NCBI RefSeq assembly: GCF_000003195.3
Contig: NC_012870.2
Location: 35,218,741 to 35,282,740 of the forward strand
Direction of reading: 5' to 3'
DNA from: Sorghum bicolor
Lineage: Eukaryota > Streptophyta > Magnoliopsida > Poales > Poaceae
DNA length: 64,000 nt
The notes under the pieces: model-generated
The model's database searches: none
What the model was told of the DNA's origin: nothing
The model's input: only the letters and a program-made list of their open reading frames with translations
Program-made: the position numbers and the translations under genes
In this document: positions 38,527 through 47,904 of the stretch, piece by piece
How positions within the stretch are numbered: the stretch's first letter is position 1
Layout of the letters: every line of letters begins with the position of its first letter

Positions 38527-39628
38527 CTTAGGGATAGAAGCGTCGTAGTTTGTCTATGTGCTAGGAGTTGGGCAGGCGTGTTCCATCTGGGTAAGCCAGT
38601 CTATAAGATATATGGCGGGTAACTTCGGTGACCACAAAGGGTCCCTCCTAGGGTGTAGATAACTTGTGCATTCCCTCCTGGCTTGTTTTCCATTTGAGTA
38701 CCAAATCACCGACCACGAAGGAGCGGTCTTTGACGTTCTTATTGTGGTATCGTCTAATGGCCTCAAGATACTTTGTTGTTCAAAGGCAGGAAGTCAGGCG
38801 TCTCTCTTCTGTGCAGTAGATTTCGAGTTCTTTGGCGAGGTCTGCTGAAGACTGGTCAAAATGTTCGACTCTTGGAGATCCAAAGGCTACATCTGAGGGG
38901 AGCACTGCCTCGGCCCCATAAACCATAAAATAGGGGGATACACCCATGTTCCGACTAGGCTATGTTCGAAGGCCCCAGACCACGGCCGATAACTCTTTCA
39001 TCTATTGCCCTGGTGCCCCGTCGTTCTCCGTATACAGCCTTTTCTTTAGAGCATCAATAATCATTCCATTTGCTCGCTCGACTTGACCGTTGGCTCGCGG
39101 ATGGGCTACCGACACGTACTTTATGACTATGCCTCTGTCATCACAGAAGTCCCACAATGTAGTTCTGGTGAACTGAGTGCCCAGGTCGGTGATTATGCTA
39201 TTGGGAACCCCGAATCTATGTATGAATTGATTGAGGAATTCCACAGCCTTCTCGGAAATCGCTTTGACCAGTGGCATGTACTCGGTCCACTTCGAGAACT
39301 TGTCGATTAGCACGAACACAAATTTGAAATTACCGGGAGCCGGTTTGAATGGCCCGATCATGTCAAGACCCCAACAGGCAAATGGCCAAGATGACGGAAT
39401 CGTCTGGATCTCATGAGCAGGTACATGGATCCGCTTGGCGAAGAACTGACATCCTTTGCAATGCCGGACCAGTTTTTGGGCATCGGCGACTGCGGTTGGC
39501 CAGTAAAAGCCTACTCGGAAGGCCTTTCCAACCAGTGTTCTAGAGGCGGCGTGGTTGCCGCAGGATCCAGCATGTATGTCATCTAGTAACTTGATGCCAT
39601 CATCTTGGGATATGCATTTCAACAAGAT
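38527..39628 (-). pseudogene. Element C integrase (broken)
   Basis: It contains an HHCC-like zinc region (HAGSCGNHAASRTL onward, ending CKGCQFF) and the catalytic core with CWGLDMIGPF, SIITDLGTQF and HPRANGQVERANG, so the DDE residues are still visible. The 207-codon frame 39,002-39,625 covers these. The C-terminal part (38,527-39,000) is shifted and interrupted; near the end a Trp codon conserved in element D has become TAG. A TGA at 39,632-39,634 separates it from the RNase H part. Confidence 0.85.
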
Positions 39629-39631
39629 TTC

Positions 39632-40765
39632 TCAGTTTGCGTTCTTACGCATAAGTCTACCATCGACCAGTATATAATTTTTGGAGCACCGGATAAGGCA
39701 CTCATTCTCCGTTTTGTCTTGAAATCCGGAACCGTCTGACAGATACTTGATGAAAGGGGTGCACCAGTCATGGCCGCTGGCTGTCGGAGTGGCGTCCCCT
39801 ACGACTAGTGTCTCATTGGGTGGCTTGTCGACCAGGTCCGTTCCGACGCTTGGCGTGTGAATGTCCTGAACAAAAACACCTTGCAGAATCTGGGCCCGGG
39901 ATAATCCTATCTTTGACAGCGCATCTGCTGCTTGATTCCTGTCCCGGACCACGTGGATGTACTCTATGCCATAAAAATTTGATTCCCACCTTCGGATTTC
40001 TTTGCAATAGAGGTCCATCTTCTCGTGAGTCATGTCCCACTCCTTATTTAGCTGGTTGATGACCAGGGAAGAGTCGCCGTAGACGTAAAGGCGTTTGACT
40101 CCCAGTTCGACAGCCAATCGGATGCCGTGCAGGCATGCTTTGTATTCGGCGACATTGTTGGATGCTGGGAAGAGGATCCTAAGGACGTAGCGAAGTTTGT
40201 CCTTGTTTGGTGAAATAAAAAGTATTCCGGCACCGGCTCCATTGATGTTTAAGGACCCGTCGAAGAACATTGACCAGTGATCGAAGACATCTAGAGAGGG
40301 TGGCGCGTTGAGATCTGTCCATTCCGCGATGAAGTCGACCAGGGCTTGAGACTTGACTGTTGTGTGACTTAGGAAATCCAAAGAAAATGGGCATAATTCC
40401 ATGGCCCACTTTACAATTCTGTCATTGGCGTCCTTGTTGCGCAAAATGTCCCCCAACGGAAAACTGGTAGTAACTAAAACCCGATGGCCATCGAAATAGT
40501 GCTTCAGCTTTCTTGAGATGATTGAAATGGCGTAGATTAGCTTTTGTATTTGAGAATACCTGGTCTTGGATTCCTTTAGGACTTCGCTTATGAAGTATAT
40601 TGGCCTCTGGACTTTGTAGACGTGGCCTGGTTCGTCCCGCTCGACCACAAGCAACGTGGAAATGACCTGATCAGTTGCTGCTATATAGAGGAGCAGGTCC
40701 TCGTTAGGTTGAGGTGCGGTGAGGACGGGTGGTGAGGTGAGGAAAGTTTTGAGCTGGGTGAACAC
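39632..40765 (-). pseudogene. Element C RNase H regions (broken)
   Basis: A 377-codon open piece covers the RT connection/gypsy RNase H, followed by a second RNase H of the acquired archaeal-like type (FFDGSLNINGAGAGIL, then YGDSSLVINQ and AADALSKIG). The dual arrangement is characteristic of the Tat lineage. It is separated from RT by a TAA, and from integrase by a TGA where element D has a sense codon. Confidence 0.85.
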
Positions 40766-40777
40766 CGCGTTGGACTG

Positions 40778-41557
40778 TTATGTCCAGGAGAATTTTTCCG
40801 ATGCTTTCAGAAGTCTGAAGAAAGGAAGCCCTTTTTCCCCCAGCCTGGAGATAAACCAGCTGAGAGCGGCCATGCACCCTGTGAGCTTTTGAACGTCTTT
40901 GACGTTCCTGGGTGGTCGCATATCGAGCACCGCCTTGACTTTTGAGGGGTTTGGCCGTATGTCGTCGCGACTGACGACATAACCGAGTAGTATACCAGAG
41001 GGAACCTCGAAGATGCATTTTTTGGGGTTAAGCTTCCACTTGTATTTATTCAGTGCTTTAAAAGTGTGGTCTAGGTTGTTGATCAGGGTGCTTGTGTCCC
41101 TGGTTTTGACGACAACGTCCTCGACGTAAGCCTCGACGAGGTCATCACGTATCTCGTCGTGGAGGCATTGCTGAATATCGCGTTGATAAGTGGCTCCAGC
41201 GTTTTTGAGTCCGAAGGACATGGTGCTGTAGCAATATGCACCGAAATGAGTGATGAAGAAAGTTTTGATTTGGTCGTCTTCCTTTAGCGAGATCTGGTGG
41301 TAACCAGAGTAACAGTGGAGAAAAGAGAGTAGTTCGCATCCGGCCATTGAATCGACCACCTCGTCGATACGAGGGAGACCAAAAGGATCTTTAGGACTGT
41401 GTTTATTGAGATCAGTGTAATCAACGCACATTCTCCATTCATTATTCTTTTTTCTTACAAGGACTGGATTGGCGAGCCAATCGGGGTGATACACTTCTTT
41501 AATAAATCTGGCTACTAAAAGCCATGTGATCTGTCCTAGTAGTCTCCTTTTTGTCAT
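40778..41557 (-). pseudogene. Element C reverse transcriptase with mutated active site
   Basis: The fingers and palm are readable (NPVLVRKKNNEWRMCVDY, LSFLHCYSGYHQISLKE, FGLKNAGATYQR). The catalytic box reads YVED instead of YVDD as in element D, and LHCYSGY replaces LDCYSGY. Both changes hit aspartates of the RT metal-binding triad, so this copy is dead even apart from its stops. Confidence 0.85.
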
Positions 41558-41711
41558 GAGCGAACCGTCGTAGCTTCTGCATGATAGATCTTGTGGTCTT
41601 CGAGACGTTTAAGGAGTGCTCGATCAGGCTTCGTGGGACGCCAGGCATGTCTGCGGGTTTCCATGCGAAAACGCTTACGTTGTCCCTTAGAAGCCTGACG
41701 AGCGCGTCTTC

Positions 41712-42484
41712 CTATTTAGCTTCCAGGTTGGCCCCGATGAGAGCCGTCTTCTTTGGGCTGCCGTCGACCAGTTGTACTTCATTGTGCTCTTTGGACTTCG
41801 AGCTTTTTCTTGGAGTCTCCTGCTTGGATAGTTGGAGCTGGTTGGGTTGAACTTGCATGGCTTGTGCTACAGTTTCTGCCATAAGAATCAAGCGATCAAT
41901 TGCCTCGGTGATCTTGAAGCTTTCCTCTTCGCAAGTGTACGCGGTGTAGACGTTGCCTCTGACGGTTAAGACACCCTTCTCCGTTGGCATCTTGAGGACT
42001 AGGTATGAGTAGTGCGGAACTGCCATGAATTTTGTAAGCGAAGGATGGCCTAGAATTGTGTGGTAAATCTCGTCGAAGTCAGCGACCACAAAGTTGACGA
42101 ACTCTGTGCGGAAGTGGTCTGACGTTCCAAATTGGACGGGCAGCGTTATCTAGCCAAGGGGTACTGAACTTTGACCTGGTAAGATGCCCCAGAACTGAGC
42201 ATCATACGGTTTCAGCTGCGCTGGAGTTAGCTTGAGAGCAGGCAAGCTGTTGAGGAAAAGGATATCCATGGAGCTACCCCCATCAACAAGCACGCGCTCG
42301 AAGCTGACGCTATTGATGCACGGGTCCAAGATCAACGGGAAGCGCCCTGGTTCCGGGATGGCGGCGCATTGGTCCTGCCTGTTGAAGGAAATCTCTCGGT
42401 GCGAACAGGAATGAATTTAGGATCAGCGATCAGGCCATCCGTGTTGTCCACATTAAGGCAGGCCCTCTTCAAGAGCTTTCTTTC
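41712..42484 (-). pseudogene. Element C protease region
   Basis: It carries the aspartic protease signature VDGGSSMDILF and a downstream ILGHPSLTKFMAVPHYSYLV block. It ends at TAG (41,714-41,712) in the context AAA-TAG-GAA, exactly where element D also has TAG. It is preceded by TGA (42,487-42,485) in the context AAA-TGA-GAA, again as in D. A small indel near 42,400 and stops around 42,100 break the frame. Confidence 0.82.
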
Positions 42485-44220
42485 TCATTTTGATTCGATG
42501 GAGAATTTACCTCCAAAGATGGAGTGTACCACGTCGGTGGGACTGACATATTGGTGCCGTGGGTCTCTATCCTAGTCGTCGTCCTCGTCTGCCTGACCAC
42601 GTCTGTCCTGTTTCCCATTTTTCTTGGCGGTATCCCCCTGAGCGGCTCGCTGTGTGTAGACGCTTTTGAGGACACGACATTCTTCTATCGTGTGGTTGGA
42701 CATGGGATGGAGTTGGCATGGTCCTTTCAGCATCTTTTTATAGTCTTCCTGGTAGTCTCGCCGTCCATTGGGACGCTTGACTGTGTTCACCTCGTGATCG
42801 TTGTCGCGAGGTCCCTTGCCTCTGAAATCGTCGCGATTGTCACGACGCCTGTCCCACCCTTCTCGGTGGTCGCGGTTGTCGCCGCGGCGGGGATTCTGGT
42901 TGTCGAAACGCCCGCGGGTGTCGTCTCGTCGGGGAGGCTGCTCGGCTCCCCTTACATCTTCGTAGATGAGCTTTTCTACGTCGTCGGCATCGGCGTAGTT
43001 TTGGCCATGGCGAGGAGCTCAGCGACCGTGGTCGGCCTTGTGCGTAGAAGCTTGCTTCTTAATGCTTTGTGGAAGTGAAGGCCCTTGATGAAGGCCGATA
43101 TAGCCTCGACGTGAGAAATCTTCAGAATCTTGAGGCGCATATCCGAGAAGCGTCGGATGTAATCGCGCAAGGGCTCATTCTTCCTGTCCCTTATCCTTTC
43201 AAGGTCGTATTTGTTTCCAAGTTGCTCGCAGGTAGCAATGAAATTATCAATAAACGCCTGGCGCAATTCTTCCTAAGAATCGAAAGAGTCCTCGGGTAGA
43301 CTGAGGAGCCATTGGTGGCCGGCTTGGTCGAGGACGACTGGGAAGTAGTTTGCCATGACGTGCTTGTCCCCTGCAGCTAATCGGACTGCGATCTCGCAAA
43401 GAGTGATCCAATTCTCGGTATTCTCTTTGCCATCTTACTTTTTAAGCTTCTCAAGCTTGAAGTTGCGAGGCCATACGACTTAGCGAAGATGTGAGGAGAA
43501 CTGTCTTAGGCCGGGGGCCATGTGCTGCATCGTACTCGATGCGTCACACATTTTCATGTACTGCTCGTTCCATAATGCGCCTATTGATGCTTTCGCAGAC
43601 ATCCTTAGGAGGGATGTTGTGTCGCAGGTCCCGGTCTTGGTTCACCTCCTGACCACGTCCGGGCCTTTGTTCGTGGTAACTGCTAGCGTCTCGACCACGA
43701 TTGTCGCGATGGGTGTCCCTCCTTCGATTATTGATAGGTGAACGGCTACGATGGTGCCCACCGGATCGCGGTGAGGTGCGGCTGTGATGAGTCTGGTCGG
43801 AGGTGACCTTCGTGTAGGAGACGGCTTGGACCCTTTTGAGCAAAGTAGCAGTCTGTCACATGGCTGCGAACAGATACGCTCGTATGTTGGTTCGAACGTC
43901 CTGATATTTTGGAGTGTCGGGAAGGCTGTCTAAGTTTGCCATGGCGACAGCCACATTAGCGCTTGGTGTCTTGTAGACCCGCTGATTTCCGACCATGTCG
44001 AAAGCATTGCCAAGGTTGTTTGGGGCGAGTTGTTGCTCCTCGTCTGCTCGTCCTTGGGCTCGGTCGGCGTTGCGCTGCTCTCGCTGCTGTCTTTGCTCGT
44101 CGGTTTCGCCTTCGACAACTGGTTCATCATTGGTGACTTTGAGAACCAGGTCACCTAGTTGGGGTGGATAGACTGGGAAGCAGGAAAACCCCGGGTGGTG
44201 TGGCGGCAGATCTAAGTCAT
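42485..44220 (-). pseudogene. Element C gag (broken, start side cut by element D)
   Basis: Retrotransposon gag pieces are readable (RQAFIDNFIATCEQLGNKYD, RRFSDMRLKI) with a CCHC-like zinc-knuckle variant (GPCQLHPMSNHTIEECRVLK). Several stops and shifts are spread along it. The N-terminal side shows the same TNDEPVVEGETDEQ region as element D's gag, in the frame +1 to the upstream ORF. Confidence 0.8.
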
Positions 44221-44681
44221 TGTGGGGGTATAAACCCCTATACCCTTACGGCTAGACTTCGGCCAGGAGGCTTGGCCCATTACGAGACGAGTCCAAGGCT
44301 TGATCCGACAACCTGGAGTTTTGTGCAAGGAAACAAGATGTGGAGATCAAGCAGGATTCTAGTCGGTTAGAATAGGAATTGATATCGGATTATCCATGGC
44401 AATTGTAACCGACTAGGATTAGTTTCCAGATCTGTAACCCTGCCCTCCAGACTATATAAGGAGGGGCAAGGGACCCCCTAGGACAGATCATATTCTCTCA
44501 ACACAAATCAATACAACCAGACGCAGGACATAGGTATTACGCTAACTCGGCGGCCGAACCTGGATAAAAAGCTTGTCCGTGTCTTGCGTCACCATCGAGT
44601 TCGTAGTTTGCGCACCGTCTACCGATAAACTACTACCGTGGGTATACCCCAAGGTAGACTGCCGACTAGCTTTCGTCGACA
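44221..44681 (+). repeat. Element D 5' LTR
   Basis: 461 bp from TGTGGGGGTATAAACC to CGTCGACA. It differs from the 3' LTR at four sites (CCGACTAGG/CCGATTAGG, GACATAGG/GACGTAGG, CGCTAAC/CGCCAAC, GAACCTGG/GAACTTGG). With a commonly used grass rate of 1.3e-8 per site per year this is roughly 0.3 million years. Confidence 0.96.
44453..44460 (+). promoter_or_regulatory. TATA box of element D LTR promoter
   Basis: TATATAAG sits about 230 bp into the LTR, followed by a GGAGGGGCAAGGGACC leader; the same motif is at 55,881-55,888 in the 3' LTR. It is the likely core promoter for genomic RNA. Confidence 0.7.
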
Positions 44682-44682
44682 G

Positions 44683-44700
44683 TGGCGCGCCAGGTAGGGG
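44683..44700 (+). other. Primer binding site of element D (tRNA-Arg type)
   Basis: TGGCGCGCCAGGTAGGGG starts 1 bp after the LTR. It is complementary to the 3' end of a plant tRNA-Arg (…CCCCTACCTGGCGCGCCA, recalled from memory). Element C carries the same site at about 56,800-56,816 on the minus strand. Confidence 0.8.
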
Positions 44701-44729
44701 GTGTGCGTGCAACTTTTCCGGCGAACAAG

Positions 44730-45476
44730 ATGGTCACGATCCCAGCTTCCGCGACCGTGCCCGAAGGCCTCACGTTCACCGTCGGCCAGATCACGTGGAC
44801 GGTGTGCAGCGGCGGCTTCACGACCACGGTTTCGGAAGAGATCCAGATCCAATCTGAGATCACGCCGTCTCCGACCACACGCATGACGGCACCAAGCGCC
44901 CGACCACCGTTCCCACTCTACAAGGGAAAGGAGATCGACTGCTCGGACCTTCTCCAAGCGCTTGATCGCGCTGACTCCAAGCTACTCGAAGTTTCCCAAC
45001 TAATAGATGGAGTTCTGCGTCGACCCGACCAAGCTGCTCCAGCGGATTTTTTCAAATCCCGCCGGCCAACTCGTGTCGCCACACACGAACGGCTGGGAAC
45101 GTCTCTGACGATAACCTCAACCCCCTCAGGACGATCCGTCCAGCTCAAGAAGGAAGACTATCCTTGCGGCCTGAACAACTCGGCCTCTGTTTACTCACGG
45201 CACACCCAATCCGTTTTCAGCAAGGCGGGTTGGTCGCCGACAACGAACAATCGTCACCACGTCAACATGGTGACAATCCGAGAACTACGGGACGGCCAGG
45301 CTTCCAGCACCAACTCAAGCACCGGCTCCGTCCCCACCGAGGTTATAAACACCGAAGACGAGGACTATGACCTGGATTTCCCTTCACACCCTCCGGGTTT
45401 CGACCGATTCCCGATATTCCCCCCCCCGGCGAGGGGATATTGTGTTCAATGTCAGTGCCGACGAACCGGTCGTTGA
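44730..45476 (+). CDS. Element D ORF1, upstream of and overlapping gag
   Basis: The first ATG after the primer site opens a 248-residue frame. A longer frame from GTG 44,682 would translate the primer site and is not a credible start. The protein begins MVTIPASATVPEGLTFTVGQ and contains LLQALDRADSKLLEVSQLID and a RRPTRVATHERL block, all conserved in element C's copy. No known domain is visible. It ends 110 bp into the gag frame, which is +1 relative to it, next to a run of nine C at 45,419-45,427. Either it is a separate ORF (Tat/Ogre elements can have an extra ORF before gag), or it is the gag N-terminus needing a frameshift. Element C needs the same +1 change in the same place. Confidence 0.75.
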   Translation: MVTIPASATVPEGLTFTVGQITWTVCSGGFTTTVSEEIQIQSEITPSPTTRMTAPSARPPFPLYKGKEIDCSDLLQALDRADSKLLEVSQLIDGVLRRPDQAAPADFFKSRRPTRVATHERLGTSLTITSTPSGRSVQLKKEDYPCGLNNSASVYSRHTQSVFSKAGWSPTTNNRHHVNMVTIRELRDGQASSTNSSTGSVPTEVINTEDEDYDLDFPSHPPGFDRFPIFPPPARGYCVQCQCRRTGR

Positions 45477-47097
45477 TGGAGAAACAGATGACCAGAGGCA
45501 ACTCCGCGAACGGCGTAACGCCGATCGCGCCCGACGACGTGCGGACGAGCAACAACAAATGCCACCAAATAATCTCAACGATGCCTTTGACATGGTCGGG
45601 GACCAGCCAGTCTACAAAACGCCAAGCGCCAACGTGGCTGTCGCCATGGCTAACCTGGATCGGCTTCCCGACACCCCCGAATGCCAGGGAGTCCGGACCA
45701 GCATCCGAGCACACCTGATCGCCGCAATGGGACAGACAGCCACTCTGCTCAAGAGAGTCCAGGACGTCTCTTATACGGAAGCCGTCTCCGACCAGACTAA
45801 TCATAGCCGGGCCTCACCCAGCAGGCGTCACCGCAGCCGCTCCCCCGACAACCGTCGAGGGGACTCACGGCGCGACGATGGCGGTCGGGACGCCGATGGC
45901 CGTCGCAAGCAGAACCGCGTACGCGGCCAAGAGGAAGATCAACACAGGGATCTCCACCACAACATCCCTTCCAAAGATGCCCGGGACCACATCAACAGGC
46001 GCGCCGCAGAGAGAGCAGCCCACGAAAACCTGCGCCGCATCGAGTACGATGCAACACACGGTCCCCCGGGCCTAAGACAGTTCTCCTCGCACCTCCGCCA
46101 GGTCGTGTGGCCCCGCAATTTCAAGCTCGAAAAACTTAAAAAGTACGACGGCAAGGAAAATCCAGAGAACTGGATCACCCTCTATGAGATCGCCGTCCGA
46201 TCAGCGGCAGGGGACGAGCACGTCATGGCTAACTACTTCCCCGTAGTCCTCGACCAGGCTGGTCATCAGTGGCTTCTCGGCTTGCCCGAGGACTCCTTCG
46301 ACTCTTGGGAAGAGCTACGCCAGGCTTTCATCGACAACTTCATCGCCACATGCGAGCAGCCTGGAAACAAGTATGACCTTGAAAGGATAAGGGACAGGAA
46401 GAACGAACCTCTGCGCGATTACATCCGACGATTCTCGGATATGCGCCTCAAAATCCCGAAGATTTCTCATGATGAGGCCATCTCAGCCTTCATCAAGGGC
46501 CTGCGTTTCCACGAAGCGCTAAGGAACAAGCTGTTGCGTAAGCGCCCAACAACGGTAGCAGAGCTCCTCGCCACGGCCAAAAATTACGCCGATGCCGATG
46601 ACGCAGAAAAACTAATCCGAGACGATGCGAGAGGTCCCGACCAGCCTCCCCGGCGAGATGACGGTCGTGGTCGCTACGACAGCAGAAATCACCGCCGCTC
46701 CGACAACCGCGATCACCGAGAGGGTCGGGATCGGCGGCGCGACAGCCGCGACGACTTCAGAGCAAAGCGCCCTCGCGACTACGACCACGAAGTAAATACG
46801 GTCAAACGTCCCAATGGACGACGGGACTACCAAGAAGACTACAACAAAACGTTGAGGGGACCATGCCAACTGCACCCAAAGTCCAATCATACCATGGAAG
46901 AGTGCCGCGTCCTCAAAAGTATCTATACACGGCGGGCCGCCCAAGACGACTCCGCCAAGAAAAATAACAAGCGCGACGGGCACGACCACGAAGATGAGGA
47001 TGAGGACCAGGATAGGGACCCCCGACACCAATACGTTAGCCCCACTGACGTGGTTCACTCCATTTTCGGGGGCAAGGTCTCCACTGAGTCCAAGTGA
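45367..47097 (+). CDS. Element D gag polyprotein
   Basis: An open frame of 576 codons. The residues before about 30 are overlap with ORF1, and the true start is unknown. A basic Arg/Ser/Asp-rich segment spans about residues 155-240. A retrotransposon gag (capsid-like) domain begins at WPRNFKLEKLKKYDG (residue ~248) and runs through WEELRQAFIDNFIATC and LRDYIRRFSDMRLKIPKISH to about 390. A zinc-knuckle variant C-x2-H-x4-H-x4-C lies at about residue 500. It would package element RNA into cytoplasmic particles. It ends at TGA (47,095-47,097) in the context AAG-TGA-GAA, after which the same frame continues into protease. Confidence 0.88.
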   Translation: MTWISLHTLRVSTDSRYSPPRRGDIVFNVSADEPVVDGETDDQRQLRERRNADRARRRADEQQQMPPNNLNDAFDMVGDQPVYKTPSANVAVAMANLDRLPDTPECQGVRTSIRAHLIAAMGQTATLLKRVQDVSYTEAVSDQTNHSRASPSRRHRSRSPDNRRGDSRRDDGGRDADGRRKQNRVRGQEEDQHRDLHHNIPSKDARDHINRRAAERAAHENLRRIEYDATHGPPGLRQFSSHLRQVVWPRNFKLEKLKKYDGKENPENWITLYEIAVRSAAGDEHVMANYFPVVLDQAGHQWLLGLPEDSFDSWEELRQAFIDNFIATCEQPGNKYDLERIRDRKNEPLRDYIRRFSDMRLKIPKISHDEAISAFIKGLRFHEALRNKLLRKRPTTVAELLATAKNYADADDAEKLIRDDARGPDQPPRRDDGRGRYDSRNHRRSDNRDHREGRDRRRDSRDDFRAKRPRDYDHEVNTVKRPNGRRDYQEDYNKTLRGPCQLHPKSNHTMEECRVLKSIYTRRAAQDDSAKKNNKRDGHDHEDEDEDQDRDPRHQYVSPTDVVHSIFGGKVSTESK

Positions 47098-47871
47098 GAA
47101 AGAAAGCTGTTAAAGAGAGCCTGCCTCAACATAGACAGCACGGACGGGCTGACCGCAGACCCGAAATTTCCCACGTGGTCCCACAGGGAGATCTCGTTCA
47201 GCAGGAAGGACCAGTGGGCCGCTATCCCAGAACCGGGTCGTTTCCCCCTGATTCTTGACCCCTGCATCAACAGCATCAGATTCGAGCGCGTGCTCGTGGA
47301 CGGGGGAAGCTCCATCGACATCCTCTTCCGCAACAGCCTGCCCGCCCTCAAGATATCCCTGGCACAACTAAAACCTTACGACGCCCAATTCTGGGGGGTT
47401 TTGCCAGGTCAAAGTTCCGTGCCTCTCGGACAGATAACATTGCCTGTCCAATTCGGCACACCCGACCACTTCCGGATGGAGTTCATCAACTTCGTAGTCG
47501 CGGATTTCGACGGGACCTATCATGCCATACTGGGCCGCCCATCGCTGACAAAGTTCATGGCAGTCCCGCACTACTCATACCTAGTCCTTAAGATGCCCAC
47601 GGAGAAGGGTGTCCTAACCGTCAGAGGCAACGTCTACACTGCGTACACCTGCGAAGAAGAAAGCTTCAAGATCACCGAGGCAATTGACCTCTCAATCCGC
47701 ATGGCGGAAACAGCAAACCAAGCCGCACAGCTGCCTCCCGACGAGCTCCGATTACCCGAACAGGCGACAGCCAGGAAGAACTCAAAATCCAAGGAGTACA
47801 AAGAAGTGCAGCTAGTCGAAGGCAACCCCGAGAAGACAGCCCTCATCGGGGCCAACCTGGATTCAAAATAG
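47098..47871 (+). CDS. Element D aspartic protease region
   Basis: This is the same frame as gag, after its TGA, open for 257 codons to TAG at 47,869-47,871. The active site is VDGGSSIDILF with the catalytic Asp codon at 47,299-47,301, and the later ADFDGTYHAILGRPSLTKFM block corresponds to the retropepsin flap-to-ILG region. The linker after it (about 47,690-47,868) is hydrophilic. An ATG at 47,287-47,292 is not obvious (GTG at 47,290), so independent initiation is unlikely. Readthrough of the gag stop or another mechanism is needed for expression. Confidence 0.85.
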   Translation, partial: ERKLLKRACLNIDSTDGLTADPKFPTWSHREISFSRKDQWAAIPEPGRFPLILDPCINSIRFERVLVDGGSSIDILFRNSLPALKISLAQLKPYDAQFWGVLPGQSSVPLGQITLPVQFGTPDHFRMEFINFVVADFDGTYHAILGRPSLTKFMAVPHYSYLVLKMPTEKGVLTVRGNVYTAYTCEEESFKITEAIDLSIRMAETANQAAQLPPDELRLPEQATARKNSKSKEYKEVQLVEGNPEKTALIGANLDSK

Positions 47872-47904
47872 GAAGACGCGCTCGTCAGGTTTCTAAGGGA
47901 CAAC

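Larger units (their letters stand above)
38453..44215 (-). mobile_element. Element C: decayed Tat-lineage gypsy element, pol side
   Basis: This part of C runs from just after pol back into the ORF1/gag junction, on the minus strand. It parallels element D throughout but carries many stops and frameshifts. At 38,453 it is cut by element B about 80 bp after the pol end, so its 3' UTR and 3' LTR are not here. At 44,216-44,220 it is cut by element D. It continues at 56,115. Confidence 0.9.

Noticed and set aside
44682..44729. Longer ORF1 start giving MARQVGGV
   Set aside because: The start codon would be GTG and the residues are a translation of the tRNA primer binding site; the first ATG at 44,730 is more plausible.
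47085..47871. An intron removing the gag/protease TGA or the protease/RT TAG in element D
   Set aside because: A donor-like GTGAG exists at the TGA in D but is absent from element C, where the stop itself is kept, so splicing is not the shared explanation. RNA data would still be decisive.
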